DNA of 64,000 nucleotides from Polaribacter septentrionalilitoris. Lineage in GTDB: Bacteria; Bacteroidota; Bacteroidia; Flavobacteriales; Flavobacteriaceae. The stretch covers positions 62,001-126,000 of the forward strand of contig NZ_VRMJ01000028.1 of assembly GCF_009832745.1 (NCBI RefSeq), written 5' to 3'. The notes beneath the pieces were generated by a model. That model was not told the DNA's origin. It did not search any database and was given only the letters and a program-made list of their open reading frames with translations. A program made the position numbers and the translations under genes. Shown piece after piece: positions 43,638-51,022 of the stretch; position 1 is the stretch's first letter, and each line of letters opens with the position of its first letter.

Positions 43638-43722
43638 ATTAAATTCTTAGTCATCACGAACAAGTTGAAAAAATCTGTTTATAAAGATTGCTTCTTCATT
43701 GCTCTTTGTAATGAGAGTTTTT

Positions 43723-44043
43723 TTACAACATTCCTAATTCTAATTTAGCCTCTTCACTCATCATCTCTTGCGTCCAAGTAGGATCGAACGTAATTTCTAC
43801 TTCACATTCATTGATTTCTTTCAATGTTTTTACCTTATCTTCTACCTCTACTGGTAACGTTTCTGCAACAGGACAATTAGGAGACGTAAGTGTCATTAAA
43901 ATTTTTGCATTATTTTCTTCAGAAACAAAAACATCATAAATTAATCCTAACTCATATATATCTACAGGAATTTCTGGATCGTAAATAGTTTTTAAAACAC
44001 GAACGATTTTATCTCCAATTTCTTCTAATTCTTTATCTGTCAT
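43723..44043 (-). CDS. MIP18/DUF59 family protein, SUF-associated
   Basis: A 106-residue protein of the DUF59/MIP18 (SufT-like) family: KTIYDPEIPVDIYELGLIYDVFV near residue 20, LTLTSPNCPVAETLP with the conserved Cys near 53, and FDPTWTQEMMSEEAKLELGM at the C-terminus. I took ATG 44043 rather than 44088, which would overlap sufE. Members help maturation of Fe-S proteins. It is 17 bp behind sufE, so the two are an operon. Confidence 0.92.
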   Translation of the reverse strand: MTDKELEEIGDKIVRVLKTIYDPEIPVDIYELGLIYDVFVSEENNAKILMTLTSPNCPVAETLPVEVEDKVKTLKEINECEVEITFDPTWTQEMMSEEAKLELGML

Positions 44044-44059
44044 CTTTAAAATCTTAGTT

Positions 44060-44479
44060 TTATAATTTAGTTTGTTGCGCAATGGCATACATTTTAATAT
44101 GCTTAATCATAGATACCAATCCGTTTGCTCTTGTTGGCGAAAGATGCTCTTTTAAACCAATTTCATCTATAAAATTAGTATCCGCAGCTAAAATATCACT
44201 TGGTTTTTGACCAGAATACACACGCAATAATAATGCCACAATTCCTTTAGTTAAAATAGCATCACTATCAGCAGAATAATTTATGGTATCGTTTTTTAAC
44301 TCAGAATACAACCAAACTTTTGACTGACAACCTTTTATCAAGTTTTCGTCCAACTTGTACTTTTCTTCAATTATTGGTAAAGATTTTCCTAATTCTATAA
44401 TATATTCGTAGCGTTCCATCCAATCATCAAACATAGAAAACTCATCAATAATTTCTTCTTGTATTTCTTTGATAGTCAT
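44060..44479 (-). CDS. sufE: SufE cysteine desulfurase activator
   Basis: A 139-residue SufE protein. The sulfur-accepting cysteine lies in LIKGCQSKVWLYS near residue 51. The preceding MFDDWMERYEYIIELGKSLP and the closing SPTRANGLVSMIKHIKMYA are family signatures. SufE takes persulfide sulfur from SufS for Fe-S cluster building. SufS/SufBCD are not in the window. It begins the minus-strand run with the DUF59 and DUF2480 genes. Confidence 0.95.
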   Translation of the reverse strand: MTIKEIQEEIIDEFSMFDDWMERYEYIIELGKSLPIIEEKYKLDENLIKGCQSKVWLYSELKNDTINYSADSDAILTKGIVALLLRVYSGQKPSDILAADTNFIDEIGLKEHLSPTRANGLVSMIKHIKMYAIAQQTKL

Positions 44480-44647
44480 TTTTTAAACTTATTTTTGCAT
44501 TTTTAAAAATGTGTTGTACAATAGTCGTGCAAAATTAGGCATTAAAGCCATAAATACCACATTATTAAATAGAAATATATTATTAACAAATTTGTGGGTC
44601 TTATATGTATATTTCTCACTTTCTCGTTTAGAGGTTAAGTTTAATTT

Positions 44648-45574
44648 ATGAGTAAATTATTAGCTGTAGGTACAGTTGCTTTTGATGCTATTGAAACTCC
44701 GTTTGGAAAAACAGATAAAATCTTAGGCGGTTCTGGAACATTTGTAGGTTTGGCAGCAAGCCAGTTTGGAGTAGAAACAGGTGTTGTTTCTGTTGTTGGT
44801 GGAGATTTTCCACAATCGTATTTAGAAATGATGAATTCTAAAGGAATAAATACAGATGGAATTGAAATTGTAAAAGAAGGAAAAACATTTTTCTGGAGCG
44901 GAAAATATCATAATGATATGAATTCGCGTGATACATTAATTACAGAACTAAATGTTTTAGAAACTTTTGAACCTGTTGTTCCTGAAGATTATAAAAATGC
45001 TGGAATTGTAATGCTGGGTAATTTACATCCATTGACACAGGCATCAGTTTTAGATCAAATGAATGAGAGACCGAAATTAGTGGTTTTAGACACCATGAAT
45101 TTTTGGATGGATATTGCACTTTCAGATTTACATACGGTGCTAAAAAGAGTAGATGTAATAACTATTAACGATGAAGAAGCTCGTCAATTATCTGGAGAGT
45201 ATTCTTTAGTCAATGCAGCAAAGAAAATTCATGAAATGGGGCCAAAATATGTGGTTATCAAAAAAGGTGAACACGGTGCATTATTGTTTAATGAAGGTAG
45301 TATGTTCTTTGCTCCTGCATTACCATTAGCAGAAGTTTTTGACCCTACAGGTGCAGGTGATACATTTGCAGGTGGTTTCTGTGGATATTTGGCTAAAACA
45401 GAAGACATTTCTTTTAATAATATGAAAAATGCCATTATTTATGGTTCTAATCTAGCATCTTTCTGTGTAGAAAAGTTTGGAACAGAGCGTATGCAAGAGC
45501 TAACTCAACAAGAAGTAAAAAGCAGATTACAAGCTTTTAAAGAATTAACACAATTTGACATAAAAATGTCTTAA
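44648..45574 (+). CDS. PfkB family sugar/nucleoside kinase
   Basis: A 308-residue ribokinase-like enzyme. PfkB signatures are GGSGTFVGLAASQFG near residue 27 and DPTGAGDTFAGGFCGYL near 237, where the final Asp is the catalytic base. Substrate is not determined; the Bacteroidota group adjacent to PurF-like genes is often labelled adenosine- or sugar-kinase-like. The PurF-like gene follows after a terminator. Divergent from sufE. Confidence 0.9.
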   Translation: MSKLLAVGTVAFDAIETPFGKTDKILGGSGTFVGLAASQFGVETGVVSVVGGDFPQSYLEMMNSKGINTDGIEIVKEGKTFFWSGKYHNDMNSRDTLITELNVLETFEPVVPEDYKNAGIVMLGNLHPLTQASVLDQMNERPKLVVLDTMNFWMDIALSDLHTVLKRVDVITINDEEARQLSGEYSLVNAAKKIHEMGPKYVVIKKGEHGALLFNEGSMFFAPALPLAEVFDPTGAGDTFAGGFCGYLAKTEDISFNNMKNAIIYGSNLASFCVEKFGTERMQELTQQEVKSRLQAFKELTQFDIKMS

Positions 45575-45578
45575 TTTT

Positions 45579-45609
45579 AATCCGCGGTTATTTTGCTGCG
45601 GATTTTTTT
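45579..45609 (+). terminator. Terminator after the PfkB gene
   Basis: AATCCGC pairs with GCGGATT across a 12-base loop and runs into seven T residues. It overlaps the region upstream of the PurF-like gene, so the amidotransferase may be transcribed by partial readthrough or a separate promoter. Confidence 0.7.
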
Positions 45610-45643
45610 ATTACAACAACACAACAAAAAAGATAAAACACCA

Positions 45644-47542
45644 ATGAGTGACGCTATTAAACACGAATGTGGAATTGCACTTGTTCGACTAAAAAAACCT
45701 CTTCAATTTTATAAAGATAAATACGGTTCTGCTTTTTACGGAATAAACAAGATGTATTTATTGATGGAAAAACAACACAATCGTGGTCAAGATGGTGCTG
45801 GTTTTGCAAGCGTAAAATTTAACGTAGATCCTGGAACTAGATATGTAAGCAGGATTCGCTCTAACAAGTCGCAGCCGATACAAGATATTTTCTCACAAAT
45901 TAACATACGTTTAAATGGAGTTTTTGAAGAGCATCCAGATAAAAAAGACAATGTAAAATGGCAAGAAGAAAACATGCCTTACATTGGCAACTTGTTTTTA
46001 GGACATGTTCGTTATGGTACTTTTGGTAAAAACAGTATAGAAAGTGTTCATCCATTCTTGCGTCAAAGTAATTGGAAACATAAAAACTTAATTGTTGCTG
46101 GTAACTTTAACATGACTAACTCTAATGAAATTTTACAAGAATTAGTAGAATTAGGACAGCATCCAAAAGAATTTACAGATACCGTAACTGTAATGGAAAA
46201 AATTGGTCACTTTTTAGAAGACGAAGTAGCAAAGTTATACCAACAAGCAAAGAAAAAAGGATTTAATAAAAAAGATGCATCACCTTTTATAGAAAAAAAT
46301 CTAAAATTAAAAAAGGTTTTAAAACGTTCTTCTAAAAGTTGGGATGGTGGTTATGCAATGGCAGGTTTGGTTGGACATGGAGATGCCTTTGTATTGAGAG
46401 ACCCCAATGGTATTAGACCAACATTTTTCTTTGAAGATGATGAAGTTGTTGTAGTTGCATCAGAAAGACCTGTAATTCAAACCGTTTTTAATGTTCCAAT
46501 AGAAGAGGTTAAAGAGTTAGAAAGAGGTCATGCTTTAATCATTAAAAAAAGTGGACAAACTTCTATTAAAATGGTAAATGAGCCTAGAGAAAAATTATCC
46601 TGTTCTTTTGAACGTATTTATTTTTCTAGAGGAAGTGATGCCGGTATTTATGAAGAACGTAAAAATTTAGGGAAATATGTATTCCCACAAATTCTTAAAT
46701 CCATAAATTCTGATATTTCAAACACTGTTTTTTCATACATCCCAAACACAGCTGAAACTTCTTTTTATGGAATGACAGAAGCTGCAGAAGATTTATTAAA
46801 TAAACAAAAAACATCGAAAATTTTAGAAGGAGGAAAACAGTTATCTGCCCAGAAAGTAACAGAAATTTTATCAGAACGCCCTCGTTTTGAAAAAATTGCT
46901 ATTAAAGATGCAAAACTTAGAACCTTTATTGCTGATGACAGCAGTAGAGATGATTTGGTTGAGCACGTTTATGATATTACATATGGTGTTGTAAAACCTA
47001 CAGATAATTTAGTAATTATTGATGATAGTATTGTTAGAGGAACTACTTTAAAGAAAAGTATTATTAAAATTTTAGACAGATTAAGTCCTAAAAAAATAGT
47101 GGTAGTTTCTTCTGCTCCTCAAATTCGTTACCCAGATTGTTACGGAATTGACATGGCAAGAATTGATGCTTTTATTGCATTTAAAGCAGCTTTAGAATTA
47201 CTAAAAGAAACAAATCAATATCATATTATTGATGAGGTTTATAAAAAATGTAAAGCTCAAGAATCTAAAACTGATGCTGAAATTATAAATTATGTAAAAG
47301 AGGTTTATAGTCCTTTTAAAGCTGAAGAAATTTCTGATAAAATTGCACAAATGCTAAAAACAGAAGATGTTGAAGCCGAGGTTGAAGTAATTTATCAAAC
47401 TATAGAAGGATTACATAAAGCATGTCCAGATAATCTTGGAGATTGGTATTTTACAGGAAACTACCCAACTCCTGGAGGTATGAGAGTTGTGAATCAGGCT
47501 TTCATCAACTTTTATGAAGGTAATGACAAAAGAGCTTATTAA
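45644..47542 (+). CDS. PurF-like amidophosphoribosyltransferase
   Basis: A 632-residue protein from ATG 45644 (a TTG at 45593 is inside the upstream terminator). A class II glutamine amidotransferase domain starts at HECGIALVRL, so the catalytic Cys is at position 9 and needs removal of an eight-residue lead. The PRPP-binding loop VIIDDSIVRGTT lies near residue 463. PurF makes phosphoribosylamine from PRPP and glutamine, the first step of purine synthesis. At 632 residues it is about 130 longer than E. coli PurF (505), with inserts in the glutaminase half and a longer C-terminus. It may be a paralog beside a standard PurF elsewhere. Confidence 0.88.
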   Translation: MSDAIKHECGIALVRLKKPLQFYKDKYGSAFYGINKMYLLMEKQHNRGQDGAGFASVKFNVDPGTRYVSRIRSNKSQPIQDIFSQINIRLNGVFEEHPDKKDNVKWQEENMPYIGNLFLGHVRYGTFGKNSIESVHPFLRQSNWKHKNLIVAGNFNMTNSNEILQELVELGQHPKEFTDTVTVMEKIGHFLEDEVAKLYQQAKKKGFNKKDASPFIEKNLKLKKVLKRSSKSWDGGYAMAGLVGHGDAFVLRDPNGIRPTFFFEDDEVVVVASERPVIQTVFNVPIEEVKELERGHALIIKKSGQTSIKMVNEPREKLSCSFERIYFSRGSDAGIYEERKNLGKYVFPQILKSINSDISNTVFSYIPNTAETSFYGMTEAAEDLLNKQKTSKILEGGKQLSAQKVTEILSERPRFEKIAIKDAKLRTFIADDSSRDDLVEHVYDITYGVVKPTDNLVIIDDSIVRGTTLKKSIIKILDRLSPKKIVVVSSAPQIRYPDCYGIDMARIDAFIAFKAALELLKETNQYHIIDEVYKKCKAQESKTDAEIINYVKEVYSPFKAEEISDKIAQMLKTEDVEAEVEVIYQTIEGLHKACPDNLGDWYFTGNYPTPGGMRVVNQAFINFYEGNDKRAY

Positions 47543-47574
47543 TAAGCTTATAACTAACTGATATTACATATATT

Positions 47575-47609
47575 AAGAGCTCTATTTTTTTTAATAGAGC
47601 TTTTTTTTT
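47575..47609 (+). terminator. Terminator after the PurF-like gene
   Basis: GCTCTATT and AATAGAGC form an eight-base-pair stem across a T loop, followed by nine T residues. Confidence 0.85.
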
Positions 47610-47644
47610 GATATTTGTTTTTTAAAACCTCTCAAAATTAAACT

Positions 47645-49561
47645 ATGAAAAAAATAATCTTTATACTTATTCTTTGTTTTTTTAATTGTTATTGTTTTTT
47701 CAGTCAAAAAAGACAACAAAAAATAGATAGTTTAAAATTAGAGTTAACTAAAAAAAAAGGTACAGAAAAGATACTCCTTTTTGAAAAAATTCTAAAATCT
47801 TACAGTTTTATAAATCTTGATAGTAGTTTGGTTTATGCAAACAAAATGATGAAACTGTCAAAAGAAGTTAATAACGACTCCCTAATAATCTATTCTTTTA
47901 ATTTAAAAGGTGATATCCTACTAGAGAAGTTTAAATATAATGCTTCTCTCGAAAGTTTTAATACGGCTATAAAGTTAAATGAAGACTATACAAAACTAAA
48001 AGCATATAGTTTTAACGGACTTGGAAACAACTACAGTAAATTCGAAAGTTTTGAAGAAGCAACAAAATCTTTTTTAAAGGCTTTAGAACTTTTTGAAAAA
48101 GTAAAAGATACTTTTATGATTATTGGTACTAATATTCATTTAGCGAATGATTTTAGAAAACTAAGAGATTATGAAAACTCTGAAAATTATTATTTAAAAG
48201 CTTTAAAAATTAACAACAATAAAAATGAGTTTTTAGACAATTTTGTTTACAACAATTTATCTGATTTGTATAACGATATGAATAAGCCAGAACTTTCTAT
48301 TCAAAATGCAAAAAAAGCATTAGCTTATTTTAAAAAAATGAATTTTGAAAGATATTTAGCATATCCATATTATAACATGGCTGTTTCATACAATAAAATT
48401 AACAATGACAATTTAGCAGAAAATTATTTCTTGAAAGCAATTAAAATTCATATTAAATTTGACAATCAATCAGAATTAGCAAATTCATTTAACGGTTTAT
48501 CAACACTATATTTAGAAAACAAAGACTATGATAAAGCAATTGAATCCTCTCTAAAATCTCTAGAATATTCAAAGAAAAATAATCTGTTAGAATTTCAAAT
48601 TTCCTCTTATAAATTATTGACTCAAGCATACATAAATAAAAATAATTTTAAGCTAGCATCAAATTCTTTTAAAAAATATGACAGTGTAAAAAATGATTTT
48701 TATGAAGAAAAAAAACTAAAAATCACGAAGCAACTTTCAGAGAAATATCAATCAGAAAAAAAAGAAAAAGAACTACTAAAGGCTAGAACAGAAAAAGCAG
48801 AAACAGAATTAGCATTAACAAAAAGTAAAGGTTGGATTTTTATTTTAATGGCAAGTTTGTTAATTGCAGTGTTTCTCTTTTTTGGAATTTCACAGAGAAT
48901 TAAAAGAAAAAATCAAGAAGCTATTGTAAAAGAAAAAGAACGTGGTTTTAAAGCTATTATTGATGCACAAGAAGAAGAACGTAGCAAAATTGCGCGTGAA
49001 TTGCATGATGGAGTTGTACAACAAATTGGTAGTGTAATTTTAAAAGCGCGTAATTTATTTACCAAAAAAGAGCTTACACAAGATAATGAATCTAAAGAGG
49101 TGTTGCAAAGATTAGAAAATTCTAACCAAGACTTACGCAATATTTCACATCAAATGATGCCAAGGGCTTTAAAAGAATTGGGTGTAATATCAGCATTAAA
49201 CGATTTGCTAGAAGGTAGTTTATCTTACGCTAATATTAAATACAGTTTAGAACATTTTAATATCGAAGAAAGACTTCCAGAAAAAATAGAAGTAACTATT
49301 TATAGAATTGTACAAGAACTCATCAATAATATTATAAAACATAGTAAAGCAACAGAAGTAAGTGTACAATTATTTAATGCAAACAATACTGTTATTTTAA
49401 TTGTAGAAGATAATGGTGTAGGTTTTGCAAAAGAGAAAAATAAAAAAGGAATAGGTTTACTAAACATTTCTAGTAGATTAGATATAGTAAATGGAAATGT
49501 TAATTTTGAACCAAGTCCTAAAAGTGGTACTTTAGTCACCATAAAAATTCCGTTAAAATAA
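47645..49561 (+). CDS. TPR-containing sensor histidine kinase (HisKA_3)
   Basis: A 638-residue sensor. A signal peptide (to about 20) precedes a periplasmic array of five or six tetratricopeptide repeats (about 55-350, e.g. AKSFLKALELFEKV and AENYFLKAIKIH units). One membrane helix lies at about 396-416, then a HisKA_3 dimerisation helix with phospho-acceptor His in ARELHDGVVQQIG near 454, and a HATPase_c domain (N box ELINNIIKHSKA, G box VEDNGVGF). Its stop overlaps the next start as TAATG, so it pairs with that regulator. The ligand sensed by the TPR region is unknown. Confidence 0.94.
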   Translation: MKKIIFILILCFFNCYCFFSQKRQQKIDSLKLELTKKKGTEKILLFEKILKSYSFINLDSSLVYANKMMKLSKEVNNDSLIIYSFNLKGDILLEKFKYNASLESFNTAIKLNEDYTKLKAYSFNGLGNNYSKFESFEEATKSFLKALELFEKVKDTFMIIGTNIHLANDFRKLRDYENSENYYLKALKINNNKNEFLDNFVYNNLSDLYNDMNKPELSIQNAKKALAYFKKMNFERYLAYPYYNMAVSYNKINNDNLAENYFLKAIKIHIKFDNQSELANSFNGLSTLYLENKDYDKAIESSLKSLEYSKKNNLLEFQISSYKLLTQAYINKNNFKLASNSFKKYDSVKNDFYEEKKLKITKQLSEKYQSEKKEKELLKARTEKAETELALTKSKGWIFILMASLLIAVFLFFGISQRIKRKNQEAIVKEKERGFKAIIDAQEEERSKIARELHDGVVQQIGSVILKARNLFTKKELTQDNESKEVLQRLENSNQDLRNISHQMMPRALKELGVISALNDLLEGSLSYANIKYSLEHFNIEERLPEKIEVTIYRIVQELINNIIKHSKATEVSVQLFNANNTVILIVEDNGVGFAKEKNKKGIGLLNISSRLDIVNGNVNFEPSPKSGTLVTIKIPLK

Positions 49562-50211
49562 TGCCTATAAAAATTCTCATTGCAGATGATCATCCTTTAA
49601 TTGCTGAGGGCATTAAAAACATTTTCGAAAATCTGAAAGATTATCAAGTAGTTACCATTGCTAAAAATGGTAAAGAAGCATTAGAATTTATCTCAAAACA
49701 TTTAGTAGACATTGCCCTACTAGATATAGATATGCCCATTATGGATGGAATTGAATGCGCAAAAAAAATTATCTCTGATTTTGATGAGGTTAAAGTTGCA
49801 ATGCTTTCTATGCATCAAGAATCTTCAATTATTAAAAACTTAATCGAAATTGGGGTCAAAGGCTATATGCTAAAAACAATACCTAGTGAAGAACTACTAC
49901 AGGCCATTAAAAACATATACAATGGCAAAGAATATTTTAGCTCTGATGTCACAAAAGCTTTATTAACTGAAGATTATTCTGGTTTTCACAAATACAAAAA
50001 AACATCACCATTAGTAGAAGACTTAACTACAAGAGAAAAAGAAATCATAAAATACATTTCTCAAGGATTAACCAATATTCAAATTGGTGAAAAATTATTC
50101 ATCAGTCCAAGAACTGTAGATACGCACAGAACTAACATTATGCGTAAAATAGATGTCCACAATGTTGCTTCTTTAATACGTTTTGCTTTTCAAAACGGAT
50201 TAATTTCTTAA
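49561..50211 (+). CDS. NarL/FixJ-type response regulator
   Basis: A 216-residue regulator. Receiver domain: acidic pair D9/D10 in IADDHPLIAEG, phosphorylated D55 in LLDIDMPIMDG, and Lys of the MLKT segment. A LuxR-type helix-turn-helix covers about 150-210 (LTTREKEIIKYISQGLTNIQIGEKL). It overlaps the histidine kinase stop by one base, so the two form a two-component system. Palindromes in the promoters of the secreted-protein genes downstream are candidate binding sites. Confidence 0.95.
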   Translation: MPIKILIADDHPLIAEGIKNIFENLKDYQVVTIAKNGKEALEFISKHLVDIALLDIDMPIMDGIECAKKIISDFDEVKVAMLSMHQESSIIKNLIEIGVKGYMLKTIPSEELLQAIKNIYNGKEYFSSDVTKALLTEDYSGFHKYKKTSPLVEDLTTREKEIIKYISQGLTNIQIGEKLFISPRTVDTHRTNIMRKIDVHNVASLIRFAFQNGLIS

Positions 50212-50225
50212 ATCTACGGTAAACA

Positions 50226-50241
50226 ACGTAGCCAATTACGT
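50226..50241. promoter_or_regulatory. Palindrome ACGTA-N6-TACGT downstream of the regulator gene
   Basis: ACGTA at 50226-50230 and TACGT at 50237-50241 are a perfect inverted repeat, about 180 bases before the next gene. It may be a binding site for the NarL-type regulator just upstream, but it differs from the GGCAAATGCC palindromes further on. Confidence 0.35.
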
Positions 50242-50414
50242 ACTTCACTCTATTTTCTTTACTAATACTTCAATTTACTTTTGAGGTGTTAATTCATTAC
50301 ATCCTAAATAAATAAAAATATTGTGTAACAGTATCCGTCTCTAATCCTTTTTTTTAGGATGAATTAACAACTGAGATTGGATGCTGTTTTTTTAATAAAC
50401 TAAAATAAAATATC

Positions 50415-50960
50415 ATGAAAAAAAATCTAATCATCTTATTAATGTTAGCACCATTATTAACTTTTGGACAAATTAAAGGAGAAAACTCTAAAGAACCTTT
50501 TACATCTATAAAAGGAACAGAATACAAAAAAGGGACTAAAATCACCTTAAAATCTCCAAGTAATAAAGATAAATTTGCTTACGTGTATAAGTTTAAATCC
50601 AGTCTTTCTTTTGGTAACATCGTAAAAACAGTAAAAAATGTAAATGATGTTAAAAACATGAATTTAAAAAATACGCAAGGCATTAAAAACGCTGTTAATA
50701 CCACAAAAAATATATCTAAAAGCAATCTAGTTAAGGGCTCAGTAACATCTCTTCAAAGTAAGGTTGTGTCTAAAAGTTATGTAAAAGAAAATGCTTGGGA
50801 CAAAAAATACTCAGGAAAAGAATACACCATTAAAAACTTTAAAGTATATACTGATGAAGCTACAGGTATAAAAATTGTTCACGCAATAGCCAAAGGAAAG
50901 GGAGGTAAAGTTGCCATATTAATTGATGCAGCTGAGGAAAAAGGAGAAATAAAAATATAA
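50415..50960 (+). CDS. Secreted hypothetical protein
   Basis: A 181-residue protein with a signal peptide (IILLMLAPLLTFGQ, to about 19). The rest is Lys- and Asn-rich and of mixed strands; KEYTIKNFKVYTDEATGIKIVHAIAKGKGGKVAILIDAAEEKGEIKI at the C-terminus looks like a compact domain. Not recognised. It lies behind the two-component genes and its stop codon is inside the stem of the following palindrome. Confidence 0.7.
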   Translation: MKKNLIILLMLAPLLTFGQIKGENSKEPFTSIKGTEYKKGTKITLKSPSNKDKFAYVYKFKSSLSFGNIVKTVKNVNDVKNMNLKNTQGIKNAVNTTKNISKSNLVKGSVTSLQSKVVSKSYVKENAWDKKYSGKEYTIKNFKVYTDEATGIKIVHAIAKGKGGKVAILIDAAEEKGEIKI

Positions 50961-51004
50961 GGCAAATGCCTTATATTTTTATTCTTTATATGTAAATACC
51001 TTTA
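50951..51004 (+). promoter_or_regulatory. Hairpin/operator with GGCAAATGCC and promoter of the hyalin-like gene
   Basis: A perfect 13-bp inverted repeat (50951-50963 with 50968-50980) has the core AAGGCAAATGCCTT. It can be a terminator hairpin for the upstream gene. A -7 like TACCTTTA starts at 50997, 36 bases after the GGC of the core at 50961. The promoter at 54540-54583 has the same core with the same 36-base offset, which suggests a regulator site centred near -41. Confidence 0.5.
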
Positions 51005-51022
51005 CTAAGTAAAACTATAAAA

